Shown: positions 11,113-21,674, numbered from the stretch's first letter. The stretch: 42,785 bases of DNA from Spirochaetales bacterium Spiro_03 (GCA_001603105.1 LVBE01000085.1:1-42785), one strand, 5' to 3'. The notes: generated from the letters alone by a model not told the origin. Translations and numbers: made by a program.

Positions 11113-12724
11113 CGATGGCCTCCTTCTTCTTGTCGGAGTGGGAACTGAGCATGTCATTTGCAAAATTCGGAGCCGATGTCGGTTTCACTGAACCGCTACG
11201 GGAGAGCGAGGCCTCGTCGAGCATCCGGTTCACAGCGGCAAGGCAGCTGAGGATCGAGGCTTCGATGACATCGGTCGACACACCCCGGCCACGGTAGATG
11301 CCGTGCCCGTCGCTGATCTTCACAAAGACCTCTCCGAGTGCGTCGCGATGCTCGGTCACCGCCTGCAGTGTGTAATCCTCCAAGCTGAAGGGGTGGCGGA
11401 TGATCTTCTCCACTGCCCTGAGGCTTGCGTAGACCGGCCCGGTGCCACGCGCGACCTCCTGGTACTTCTTATCGCCCTTGCGCAGCGTCACGCACGCGGT
11501 CGAGGTCATCAGGTTGCCGCTGTTGACGACGAAGTTGTCCAGCTCCCAAACCACCGGGGAGGTTTGGGTGGTGCTCTCCACCAAGGCGATGAGGTCGCGG
11601 TCGCCGACGGTTTTCTTGCGGTCAGCGAGGTTCTTGAACTCAGCAAAGAGGCTCTTCACCTCCTCCTTGGTCAGTGTGTAGCCAAGCTCGACAAGCCGCT
11701 TCTCAAAGGCGTGCATCCCGCTATGCTTGCCCAGCACGAAGCTGGTGGTCATCACCCCAACACTCTCGGGGGTCATGATCTCATAGGTGAGGCTGTTGGC
11801 CATCATGCCGTGCTGGTGGATCCCACTCTCATGGGCGAAGGCGTTCGCTCCGACGATCGCCTTGCTCGGATTGGCCTTGATGCCGGTGATCTGGCCCAAG
11901 AGCCGGGCACTTTTGGTGATCTCCTCGGTCTTCAGCGCATAGGTAAAGGGCAGTTCGTCGCTTCGGGTCCGGATGGCCATCGCCACCTCCTCGATAGCGG
12001 CGTTGCCTGCCCGCTCTCCGATGCCGCAGAGCGTGCCCTCGATCTGCCGAGCTCCGGCTTTCAGCCCGGCGAGGCTGTTGGCCACCGCAAGGCCCAAGTC
12101 GTTGTGACAGTGCACCGCGATGATCGCCCGGTCGATGTTCGCCACCCGCTTCATCACCGTCCCCACCATCCGCTTCATGTCCTCAGGCAGGGCGTAGCCG
12201 ACGGTATCGGGCAGGTTGACGACACTCGCCCCCGCGTCGATGACTGCCTCAACCACCTCACAGAGGAAGTCCAAGTCGGTTCGGGTGGCATCCTCTGCCG
12301 AGAACTCCACCTCACCGCAGAGATTGCGCGCATAGCGCACCATCTCTGTCGCTTGCATAAGCGCCTGCGACCGGCTCATCTTCAGCTTATACTGCAAGTG
12401 TAGGTCACTGGTGGCCAAAAAGGTGTGGATCCGAGGGCGCTTGGCTCCCTTCACCGCTTGCCATGCTGCGTCAATGTCCTTCTTCAGCGCCCGTGAGAGG
12501 CTGGCCACCGCCGTCTCCTTCAGGATAGCGGCAATGGCCTGGACGGAGGAGAAATCCCCCTCAGATGCTATGGCAAAGCCTGCCTCCAGCACATCCACGC
12601 CGAGGGCTTCAAGCTGTAGGGCCATGCGAACTTTCTCATCGAGGTTCATTGAGTAGCCCGGTGCCTGCTCGCCATCACGCAGCGTGGTGTCAAAGATGTA
12701 GATCCTGTTCTCTTCCATAGTCAT
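11105..12724 (-). CDS. leuA: 2-isopropylmalate synthase
   Basis: IYIFDTTLRDGEQAPGYSMNLDEKV, HCHNDLGLAVANSLAGLKAGARQIEGTLCGIGERAGN, C-terminal regulatory domain. Confidence 0.94.
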   Translation of the reverse strand: MTMEENRIYIFDTTLRDGEQAPGYSMNLDEKVRMALQLEALGVDVLEAGFAIASEGDFSSVQAIAAILKETAVASLSRALKKDIDAAWQAVKGAKRPRIHTFLATSDLHLQYKLKMSRSQALMQATEMVRYARNLCGEVEFSAEDATRTDLDFLCEVVEAVIDAGASVVNLPDTVGYALPEDMKRMVGTVMKRVANIDRAIIAVHCHNDLGLAVANSLAGLKAGARQIEGTLCGIGERAGNAAIEEVAMAIRTRSDELPFTYALKTEEITKSARLLGQITGIKANPSKAIVGANAFAHESGIHQHGMMANSLTYEIMTPESVGVMTTSFVLGKHSGMHAFEKRLVELGYTLTKEEVKSLFAEFKNLADRKKTVGDRDLIALVESTTQTSPVVWELDNFVVNSGNLMTSTACVTLRKGDKKYQEVARGTGPVYASLRAVEKIIRHPFSLEDYTLQAVTEHRDALGEVFVKISDGHGIYRGRGVSTDVIEASILSCLAAVNRMLDEASLSRSGSVKPTSAPNFANDMLSSHSDKKKEAIDG

Positions 12725-12738
12725 CCCCCCATCGGTGG

Positions 12739-14297
<1,559 letters not shown>

Positions 14298-14333
14298 CGT
14301 AATTGTCCGCTCCTTTGGGTATAAGAATAAGAA

Positions 14334-14347
14334 CCCCGGTATCGGGG
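14334..14347 (-). terminator. Candidate attenuator terminator stem CCCCG-ATAC-CGGGG followed by TTCTTATTCTTAT
   Basis: Read on minus strand; 5-bp GC stem then U-rich tract, about 35 nt upstream of ilvN. Confidence 0.5.
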
Positions 14348-14355
14348 AACTTGTA

Positions 14356-14387
14356 CCACGGCCCATGTAGGTATACTACAGCCGTGG
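14356..14387 (-). promoter_or_regulatory. Leader hairpin CCACGGC-TGTAG-TATAC-CTACA-(TGG)-GCCGTGG abutting the leader stop codon
   Basis: 7 bp + 5 bp stem with 3-nt bulge on minus strand; starts at the base after the leader TGA. Confidence 0.65.
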
Positions 14388-14504
14388 TCAGAGAATAATT
14401 AGAATAAGAAGGCTAAGTAGGCAGGAAAGCAGGATTGAGGATGCCGAGGTGATGATCCCTCTGGTCTCTGGTGTCTCTGTGGTGTAGGTGCTGGGCGCTC
14501 TCAC
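14388..14504 (-). CDS. BCAA operon leader peptide VRAPSTYTTETPETRGIITSASSILLSCLLSLLILIIL (38 codons, GTG start)
   Basis: Read by hand: GAGGAG RBS 6 nt before GTG; 12 of last 15 residues are Leu/Ile; TGA stop; too short for the ORF track. Confidence 0.8.
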   Translation of the reverse strand: MRAPSTYTTETPETRGIITSASSILLSCLLSLLILIIL

Positions 14505-14541
14505 AGTGCTCTCCTCAAGACGGTTCGACGACCGTTTCCTG

Positions 14542-14571
14542 TTTTTAGCCCTCTTTTACCCCTGTTGTCAA
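14542..14571 (-). promoter_or_regulatory. Candidate promoter of the BCAA operon: TTGACA-N18-TAAAAA
   Basis: Perfect -35 (14566-14571), weaker -10 (14542-14547), upstream of the leader peptide. Confidence 0.55.
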
Positions 14572-14747
14572 CCCCTTATGCAAAAAAGTGTATGAATATG
14601 CAATGAAATACCCCTTTGAGCGCTCTTCTTGACAACATCGTGGCCCGGACAGGCGAATATTCACGTTCATTTGCCAAGTTCGGTACAAAACAGAGCTCTG
14701 TCGGCAAGATTCTTGTCCCCATCGTGCTTTGGCGGTACACTCGCAGT

Positions 14748-16520
14748 ATGATCAAAGCCAGGATCCCCAGACGACGGCACACTCTGTTTGGCCGTCTCTT
14801 CATCTACTTTCTCATCGTCCTCATCGTCCCGCTAGGCCTCTTTGGCACCTACTATGCGGCCCTTGGGGGGCGAGGACAGGAGCGCTATGTAGCCAACCAG
14901 ACGATGAATTTGGTCAGTTCTGACGCGGCAAAGGTCTCGCGGATCCTTGAGGAGTACCGCCACAAGGCATACCTGATCTCCACCGATGCCCTGGTCGTCT
15001 CCACCGTCGCCCGCGACCGTCTCGACGGGGACTCCGAACTGAGCAGCAACCTCTACCAGCTGCTCTTCAGCGTGATGAAGGGCGATACCTACCTCGCCAG
15101 TGTCAGCATTGTCAGCAACAGCGGGAGGGTGCGCCTCTCCACCCACACCTTCCCCAATGTCTATGACCTACGCTACCACGGCAATAATTGGGATATGAAC
15201 TCAGTCATCGTCCAGCACGCCGACCTCAGTCCCACCGCCTCCATCATCTCCATCAGGGGACACCGGACAGCAGAGAATGGCAGGCAAGTCGTGGCCACGA
15301 TCCTGAGGCGGATCTACGACGAGCAAGGGGTTAACCTCGGCTATCTGATCCTTGACATCTACGCCGAGGCGCTATCATCCCACATCAATGCCGAACGGAT
15401 CCTCACCGACGTGTTGATCTTCGACAACCAAGCCTTCTATGCCACCAGCTTGGTGCACACTGACCGCTACGGGACCTTCGACCTCTTTCCCGCCCTCCTG
15501 AGCCTGAAGGGAGACTACAGCCCACGGGTCGTCGCTACCGGCTCCTCCTTGATGGCCATCACCCCACTGAATGGCACCTCGTTATTTTTGGCTGGAACGA
15601 TCAGCGCAGGGCCGGTGCGCCAGAGCCTGGATCGGATGCTCATCGTCATCGTGGCGACGATGGCCATCGGGACGTTGCTCGCCGTCGGCCTCGCCCTCCT
15701 CTTCAGCCGCGCCATAGCCACCCCGATCTCCACGCTCGCCAGCCGGATGGGCGAGGTGGAACGGGGCAATCTGCAGATCCACCGCATCAAGAGTAAAATC
15801 GACGAGTTCGCACTCCTGGAGCAGTCCTTCAACGTCATGGTCACCCAGATCGTCAACCTTCTTGACTTGACGCGGGAGGAGCAGAAGAAGCTCTCCGATG
15901 CCGAGCGCAAAGCCCTTGAGAGCCAGATGAACCCCCACTTCCTCTTCAATACCCTCAATACCATCAAGGCGTTGGCACGCCTGCATGGCGAAGAGGAGAT
16001 CTACACCATCACCGTCAAGCTCGGAAAATTGCTGCGTTCGACGATCGACAACCATGACAGTGAATCCACCCTCGCCGAATCGATGGCACTCATCGACAGC
16101 TACCTGACGATCCAGAAACTACGCTTCGGCGACAAGCTACACACCCAGATATACCTTGACCCATCCTTGAAGGATGTGAAGACCCCCAAGCTCATCATCC
16201 AACCCTTGGTGGAGAACTCGATCATCCACGGCCTGGAGCCGAAGATCGGCCACTGGTGGCTCTCTGTTCGCATTGAGCACATCGACGACCGTGTGGTGAT
16301 CACCATCGAGGACAACGGGGTAGGATTTGCCGACCAAACGCTGGCCGACCGCCTCGATGAGCTTGCCAACTCAGGACACGTTGGAGTATATAATGTATAC
16401 CGTAGGTTGACCCTCACCTATGGCGATACCTTGGAGTTTTCCATCAAGAGCAGAGCTGGAGAAGGGACGGTGGTGAGGATTTCCTTTCCTGCGGAAGGGA
16501 CAGAGAGGAGCAGTGGATGA
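14748..16520 (+). CDS. Sensor histidine kinase, YesM-type (HAMP, His_kinase, HATPase)
   Basis: N-terminal TM, HAMP region, LESQMNPHFLFNTLNTIKALA, DNGVGF; ATG at 14748 preferred over track start 14616. Confidence 0.9.
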   Translation: MIKARIPRRRHTLFGRLFIYFLIVLIVPLGLFGTYYAALGGRGQERYVANQTMNLVSSDAAKVSRILEEYRHKAYLISTDALVVSTVARDRLDGDSELSSNLYQLLFSVMKGDTYLASVSIVSNSGRVRLSTHTFPNVYDLRYHGNNWDMNSVIVQHADLSPTASIISIRGHRTAENGRQVVATILRRIYDEQGVNLGYLILDIYAEALSSHINAERILTDVLIFDNQAFYATSLVHTDRYGTFDLFPALLSLKGDYSPRVVATGSSLMAITPLNGTSLFLAGTISAGPVRQSLDRMLIVIVATMAIGTLLAVGLALLFSRAIATPISTLASRMGEVERGNLQIHRIKSKIDEFALLEQSFNVMVTQIVNLLDLTREEQKKLSDAERKALESQMNPHFLFNTLNTIKALARLHGEEEIYTITVKLGKLLRSTIDNHDSESTLAESMALIDSYLTIQKLRFGDKLHTQIYLDPSLKDVKTPKLIIQPLVENSIIHGLEPKIGHWWLSVRIEHIDDRVVITIEDNGVGFADQTLADRLDELANSGHVGVYNVYRRLTLTYGDTLEFSIKSRAGEGTVVRISFPAEGTERSSG

Positions 16521-17305
16521 GCTATACCGTAGTGTTTGTCGAGGATGAGCAGATCGTCCGCAAGGAGATTGTCGCCTCGGTGCGCTGGGATCTCTTGGGC
16601 CTGAAACTAGTGGGTACCGCAGCCGACGGCAAAGAAGGAGAAGAGATGATCAAGGCCCTGGAGCCGGACATCGTCATCACCGATATCCGCCTGCCCGCTC
16701 AAAGTGGCTTGGAGATGCTCGCCGCCTGTCCGGTCAACCATGCCATCATCCTTACCGGCCACACCGACTTCTCCTACATGAAGCAAGCCATCCGCCTCGG
16801 TGTCTTCGACTACCTGCTCAAGCCAGTCGATGACGAGGAGTTGGAGGAGACACTCGCCCTCCTGGTCAAGAAGATCCAGGAGGAGGAGAGCGATGTCGAG
16901 CAGCTGAGAAAGCGAGCTGGCACCCACAATGAGTTGATCCCGCTGCCCAGGAACGTGGGAAACCACGTCATCGATGCCACGATCACCTACATTGGGGCGA
17001 ACTATGCAAACCCAGTTGGACTACAGGAGGCGGCATCGTATCTTGAGCTGTCGGAGAGCCACCTCTCGCGCCTCTTCAAGGAGGTCACTGGCTTGAACTT
17101 CCTTCAGTACCTGAATGCGTGGAGGATCAACAAGAGCGTCGCGCTGATGGCCAACCCGACGAAGAACATCGCCGAGGTCGCCCTCGCCTGCGGCTTCCCT
17201 ACCCCTGGGTACTTCGCCAAGATCTTCAAACGCTTCACCGGTAAGACCCCTACCCAGTTCCGTGACGAAGGGGGTACCCTAGAGGGCCAATGGGGCGAAG
17301 GCTGA
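16517..17305 (+). CDS. Response regulator with AraC-type HTH, YesN-type
   Basis: VVFVEDEQIVRKEI, DIVITDIRLP, LKPVDDEEL; C-terminal AraC HTH; 4-nt overlap with kinase. Confidence 0.92.
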   Translation: MSYTVVFVEDEQIVRKEIVASVRWDLLGLKLVGTAADGKEGEEMIKALEPDIVITDIRLPAQSGLEMLAACPVNHAIILTGHTDFSYMKQAIRLGVFDYLLKPVDDEELEETLALLVKKIQEEESDVEQLRKRAGTHNELIPLPRNVGNHVIDATITYIGANYANPVGLQEAASYLELSESHLSRLFKEVTGLNFLQYLNAWRINKSVALMANPTKNIAEVALACGFPTPGYFAKIFKRFTGKTPTQFRDEGGTLEGQWGEG

Positions 17306-17932
17306 CTCAAGGCGCTCGCTCGCACTGATATGCTCCTCGTCGCGATAGAGCAGGCTGGCAATGCCCATCGCCCTGCTGGCGGCGACATTCTCCGCTGTGT
17401 CATCGATGAAGTATGCCTCACTTACATCACAGCCCTCAGCGTTGAGGATCAAGTGCCAGAAGCGCTCCTTGGGCTTTGCAGCGTTGAGCAGGTGGCTTGC
17501 GTACGTCGCATCAAAGAGGTCTAGAACTCCCATCTGACGCATGATCTGCCAATGGCTGTCAAAGGTATTGGAGGCACAGACAACCCGCTTTCCTCTCTGC
17601 CTCAGCGCCTTGATGAGGGTGACCACCTCGTCGTTGAGGCGAGGGCGAAAGGCAGTGGCAAAGGGGTTGTCCGATACCGTAAGAGCGTGGTGGTCACACA
17701 GGCGCCGCCAATAGGCGTCTTCGGCGATGAAGCCCTCCATCAGGGGAAATTCATAGTGGCGGTAGTCGATCTTCAGCTGGACCGGATCGAGGCCAAAGCG
17801 GGCGGCGATGGCATCGAGCATCGCAATGTCCTTGACCACGACACCGCCGAGGTCAAAGAGAAAGAGCGAGGTCTGAGAGCCGATTCGATCATCGTGCCAC
17901 GTCGGCCGAGCTGTTGCGATGTGGTCGTGCAT
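17279..17932 (-). CDS. HAD-family (HAD-IA) hydrolase
   Basis: FLFDLGGVVVKD, VVCASNTFD, KPKERFWHLIL, FIDDTAENVAASRAMGI; alternative start 17953. Confidence 0.85.
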   Translation of the reverse strand: MHDHIATARPTWHDDRIGSQTSLFLFDLGGVVVKDIAMLDAIAARFGLDPVQLKIDYRHYEFPLMEGFIAEDAYWRRLCDHHALTVSDNPFATAFRPRLNDEVVTLIKALRQRGKRVVCASNTFDSHWQIMRQMGVLDLFDATYASHLLNAAKPKERFWHLILNAEGCDVSEAYFIDDTAENVAASRAMGIASLLYRDEEHISASERLESAFAPLAL

Positions 17933-17933
17933 G

Positions 17934-18785
17934 CTAACCCTTTCGTGACTCATAGACCGCCGCTCCCCCGAGGAAGTACTTGGTCAAGCTCATGAAGAGG
18001 ATGAACATCGGCAGGCTGGCTATGAGAGCTGCTGCCATCATCGCTCCCTCATCGGTGTACTTCTCGTCAGCGAACATCGAGATGTACTGGGGGATCGTCT
18101 TCATCTTCTCGTTCTGGCTGACCAACAGCGGCCACAACAGGTTATCCCATTGGCTGCGGAAAGCGAGGATCGAGAGCGTTGCGATGACTGGTTTGCAGTT
18201 GGGCAGCACGATCTTGGCGTAGATGCCGAACTCCCCCATCCCGTCGACGCGGGCTGCGTCAAGGAACTCAGTGGGGAAGGTCGTCAGGTACTGGCGCATC
18301 TGGAAGATGCCGAAGGCGCTGACGAGGAAGGGCAAGATCAATCCTAGGTAGGTGTTCTGGATCCTCAGCAGCATGACCACCATGTACAGCGGGATCATGA
18401 TTGTCTCAAACGGGATCATCATCGTCCCCATGATCATCATGAAGACGGTATTGCGCCCGCGGAAGTTGAACTTGGCAAGTCCATAGCCAGTCAGTGATGC
18501 AAGTCCGACCGTAGTCACAGCAACCGTCGAGCTGACGATGAGGCTGTTGAGGATATTGCGCAGGTACATATAGTTGTTGTCGGTCCCCTTGATGGCCTTA
18601 GTGAAGTTCGGCCAGTGGATTCCCTCCGGGATCCAGGAGAACGGCATCCGTAGGATCTGACGGCTGGTCATCATTGAACTGACGACCATGAAGAGGATTG
18701 GCACCAAGGTAAAGAGAAGCATGATGCCCAACACCGCCCACACCAGTGTGTTCTTCAGTATCTGTCTTCGTTCGATCAACATCAT
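17934..18785 (-). CDS. Carbohydrate ABC transporter permease (MalG-type)
   Basis: EAA-loop like EFLDAARVDGMGEFGIYAKIVLPNCKPVIATLSI. Confidence 0.92.
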   Translation of the reverse strand: MMLIERRQILKNTLVWAVLGIMLLFTLVPILFMVVSSMMTSRQILRMPFSWIPEGIHWPNFTKAIKGTDNNYMYLRNILNSLIVSSTVAVTTVGLASLTGYGLAKFNFRGRNTVFMMIMGTMMIPFETIMIPLYMVVMLLRIQNTYLGLILPFLVSAFGIFQMRQYLTTFPTEFLDAARVDGMGEFGIYAKIVLPNCKPVIATLSILAFRSQWDNLLWPLLVSQNEKMKTIPQYISMFADEKYTDEGAMMAAALIASLPMFILFMSLTKYFLGGAAVYESRKG

Positions 18786-18792
18786 CGCCTCC

Positions 18793-19725
18793 TCAGTAGT
18801 CCACGTTCTCGCTCTTGGTCGCTCTGAACTGCAAGAGGGTCAAAAGCATCATCAACACAAAGAGTACGACACTCATCGCACTGGCTCGGGAGAGGTACTG
18901 CTCCTGGATGCCGGTGACGTAGATGTTGAAGGTTATGACGTTGATCGCCGCCCGTGGGGCGCCGTTGGTGTAGATCATGTACTGGGTGGAGAAGGTCTTC
19001 AGGCACTGCAACATCGACATGACCGAGACGAGGACCACCGTCGGCTTGAGCAGTGGCAGCGTGATGCGCCAGAAGGTCTGGTTCTTGTTCGCCCCATCGA
19101 TCAACGACGCCTCATAGAGCGTCGGAGGAATCGAGGCCAGGCCGGTGATGAAGAGGATCACAAAATAGCCGATGTACTTCCAAAAGTAGATCACCATCGT
19201 CGACAGCCGTTCCATCGTCGGATCGACAAGCCAACGGTGGTCGACCCCTGGGGTGTTGAACAATGTGTTCACCCACTGGTTGCCAAGCCCACGCGGATCG
19301 AAGATGATCATCCAGATCGTGGCGGCGACGACGCTTGAGAGGACCGCCGGCGCATAGTATGAGATCTGCAGGAACTTCTTGACGCGCCCGTTCTTCAGGT
19401 AGCTGACCAGCACCGCAAGCAAGAGGCTCATGACCAAGAGGGGAATGAAGGTCCCTAAGGTGAAAATAAATGTGGCCTTGAGGCTGTTATAGAAGGAGAG
19501 CGGGTTGCCTGCAGTCGAGAGCCTGAAGAGCCGCTCATAGTTGCCCAGGCCGATAAACTTCGGGGCACGGCGTGAGAGTGCCCGTTTGTCGAAAAAACTC
19601 GTATAGAATGCATTCAAGATCGGATAGAAGTTGAATAGCGAGAAGAAGAGCATCGCAGGCAGCACGAAGATGAACCCCCATCTGGCCTGTTTTTTTTCAA
19701 TTCCTTTATACTTCTTGTTGCCCAT
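18793..19725 (-). CDS. Sugar ABC transporter permease (MalF-type)
   Basis: LYEASLIDGANKNQTFWRITLPLLKPTVVLVSV; ATG at 19725 (MGNKKYKG). Confidence 0.92.
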   Translation of the reverse strand: MGNKKYKGIEKKQARWGFIFVLPAMLFFSLFNFYPILNAFYTSFFDKRALSRRAPKFIGLGNYERLFRLSTAGNPLSFYNSLKATFIFTLGTFIPLLVMSLLLAVLVSYLKNGRVKKFLQISYYAPAVLSSVVAATIWMIIFDPRGLGNQWVNTLFNTPGVDHRWLVDPTMERLSTMVIYFWKYIGYFVILFITGLASIPPTLYEASLIDGANKNQTFWRITLPLLKPTVVLVSVMSMLQCLKTFSTQYMIYTNGAPRAAINVITFNIYVTGIQEQYLSRASAMSVVLFVLMMLLTLLQFRATKSENVDY

Positions 19726-19751
19726 AGTTGACTCCTGCGATTCTTCAAGAG

Positions 19752-19779
19752 ATGGCGGCCCTAGTGTTAGGACCGCCAT
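19752..19779 (-). promoter_or_regulatory. Intergenic stem-loop between SBP and MalF-type permease genes
   Basis: Minus-strand ATGGCGG-T-CCT-AACACT-AGG-G-CCGCCAT, no U-tract. Confidence 0.65.
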
Positions 19780-19790
19780 TGACCGAATGT

Positions 19791-21101
19791 TTAGCGCTCG
19801 TCGATGATCTCTTGCACCCCAGCGCGCAGGGTGGCAAGGGCCTTCTCCGGGCTGACGCCACTGAGCATGACCGACTCAACCGCATAGCGGATCTGAGTCT
19901 GGATCTGGGCGGAATCCTCTCCGTAGTAGACCATGTGCGCACGGGCCATATCGTCGATGAAGACCTGGCTGTAGGGCATGTTCTTCAGCGTATCGCTCTC
20001 AAAGAGGGCCTTGGTCGGCTGGATGATGTTGCCACCGCGGGTCAGGTAGTCCTCACCGTGGGCGAGCATGAAAGCAGCGAGTTTCCAGGCAGCCTTCTGT
20101 ACTGCCGGATCGCTGTCTGCGTTGACCATGAAGAAGTGTCCATAGTAGCAGGCTGCGACATCACGCACAGCATCCTTGAAGGTCGGGAAGGGAACGACCA
20201 TCCACTCACGGCTGTCGAAGAACGCCTTGTTGTCCTTCTCGATACGTCCCTGCTGATAGAGACCGGTGTGGGCCATGGCGATGTCGTTGTTGTCCAGATC
20301 GAAGATCAGGCGGGCATTCTTGTAGGTTGGAGAGCCGAGGTTGCGCCCCGAGGGTCCCCACTCCTGCATGAACTTCAGCGCCTTGATCCACGCCTCGTCG
20401 CCGATGATGGCCTTCTTGCCGTCAGCGGAGAGCAGGTCGCCACCGAGCTGCTCGACCATCGGCACGAAGAAGGTCAGGTAGTACGGATAGCGGAAGTCAA
20501 AGCCACGGCGAACTAAGATGTCACCGTCACGGATGACGAGCTTCTCGCTGACGTCAGCCATCTCTTCCCATGTCTTGGGATAGTCCTTCTCAGGATCGAG
20601 GCCGGCGGAGCGGAAGACCTTCTTGTTGATGTAGATCGACCAGTTGGTCAGCTCAAGGGGAAGGCCGTAGACCTCTCCTTCGTAGGTGACGGTGTCCAAT
20701 ACACTGTCCATGTACTTGGCGATCAGGTCGTTCTTGTCCTTGTAGCCGGCTGCCTTGTAGTCCACCGGCGCCACGCGCCCGTTGGTGATGTAGGCATACT
20801 CGTTCTCGATCGGGAGGTTGAACATGTCCGGTCCCTGGTTGGCCGCAAATGCCGTCTGGACCAGCTCGATGAGCTTGGTGGCACTGGTGGTCGTCCGCTT
20901 GACCGTGATGTTCGGATTCTCCTTCATGAACTGGGCGATCAGTTCATTCTCCAACTCGGTTCGGGCAAGGTCCTCGTGGGTCCAATACTCGATGGTCACC
21001 GGTTTGCTCTCATCGACCTTCGCCTCCTTGGTTCCTGCCGCAAAAAGCGAGAGAGGAAGCAACATCGAGATAAGCAACAACACTACTAATGTCTTTTTCA
21101 T
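19791..21101 (-). CDS. Extracellular solute-binding protein, family 1 (sugar)
   Basis: signal peptide then AAGTKEAK; PVTIEYWTHEDL; adjacent to MalFG-type permeases. Confidence 0.92.
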   Translation of the reverse strand: MKKTLVVLLLISMLLPLSLFAAGTKEAKVDESKPVTIEYWTHEDLARTELENELIAQFMKENPNITVKRTTTSATKLIELVQTAFAANQGPDMFNLPIENEYAYITNGRVAPVDYKAAGYKDKNDLIAKYMDSVLDTVTYEGEVYGLPLELTNWSIYINKKVFRSAGLDPEKDYPKTWEEMADVSEKLVIRDGDILVRRGFDFRYPYYLTFFVPMVEQLGGDLLSADGKKAIIGDEAWIKALKFMQEWGPSGRNLGSPTYKNARLIFDLDNNDIAMAHTGLYQQGRIEKDNKAFFDSREWMVVPFPTFKDAVRDVAACYYGHFFMVNADSDPAVQKAAWKLAAFMLAHGEDYLTRGGNIIQPTKALFESDTLKNMPYSQVFIDDMARAHMVYYGEDSAQIQTQIRYAVESVMLSGVSPEKALATLRAGVQEIIDER

Positions 21102-21179
21102 AACGTAGACCTCCTTACAGTCTTTCTCCCTTAAGTGTCAGCCCTAACTGGAGATTTCGCAAGGATAAGGTTTTGCCTT

Positions 21180-21208
21180 TCTGTACGTTTTTTTGTGTCA
21201 GAGGTCAA
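21180..21208 (-). promoter_or_regulatory. Candidate promoter TTGACC-N17-TACAGA of sugar ABC operon
   Basis: Hexamers and 17-bp spacing seen on minus strand upstream of 21101. Confidence 0.5.
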
Positions 21209-21240
21209 GAATGGCTGTCAGATGATAAAATCATCCTATA

Positions 21241-21618
21241 TTACGTATCTGTCTGTAGATACTCGCGCAGGAATGAAGCCAGCCTTTCCATCGTGACCGA
21301 CGAGATATCGTGCTCGATGAGGCACGCATCCTCCTCGGCGGTTACTGCGTCGACACCGAGCACATCGATGAAGAAACTTGTCAGCGTCTTGTGGCGAAAG
21401 TACACCTGCGCCGCCTTCAGCCTCCCCTTCTCGGTGAGGTGGATCTCCCCGTACGTCTGCTGTTCGATATATCCGTCGGCGGCGAGCACCTTCATGGCTC
21501 GGTTCACACTCGGCTTGGAGACACCGAGGCGGTTGGCCACGTCGGTGGTCCTGACGCGTCCACTCTCCTCGTTGATCTGCAGCACTGCCTCCAGATAGTC
21601 TTCACCCGATTTCTTCAT
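21241..21618 (-). CDS. DtxR/MntR-family metal-dependent transcriptional regulator
   Basis: EDYLEAVLQINEESGRVRTTDVANRLGVSKPSVNRAMKVLAADGYI, AEEDACLIEHDIS. Confidence 0.88.
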   Translation of the reverse strand: MKKSGEDYLEAVLQINEESGRVRTTDVANRLGVSKPSVNRAMKVLAADGYIEQQTYGEIHLTEKGRLKAAQVYFRHKTLTSFFIDVLGVDAVTAEEDACLIEHDISSVTMERLASFLREYLQTDT

Positions 21619-21655
21619 GCTTTGCAAAGCCTACCATGAAGCGGGCCATTTGTCA

Positions 21656-21674
21656 GTAGTGCACAGGACACTAC
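21656..21674. promoter_or_regulatory. 19-bp inverted repeat GTAGTG-CACAGGA-CACTAC, candidate operator
   Basis: Perfect 6-7-6 palindrome 37 nt upstream of the DtxR-family start codon. Confidence 0.4.

Noticed and set aside
11303-12403. 366-aa plus-strand ORF inside leuA
   Set aside because: Antisense shadow ORF of a high-GC conserved gene; no recognisable domain.
14334-14580. T-box riboswitch upstream of ilvN
   Set aside because: Only a partial TGGTAC resemblance, no TGGNACCGCG T-box core; the leader peptide explains the region better.
14616-14747. N-terminal extension of the histidine kinase ORF
   Set aside because: No RBS or conserved sequence; the TM-containing kinase begins naturally at 14748.
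19728-20516. 262-aa plus-strand ORF opposite the SBP gene
   Set aside because: Shadow ORF antisense to a convincing solute-binding protein.
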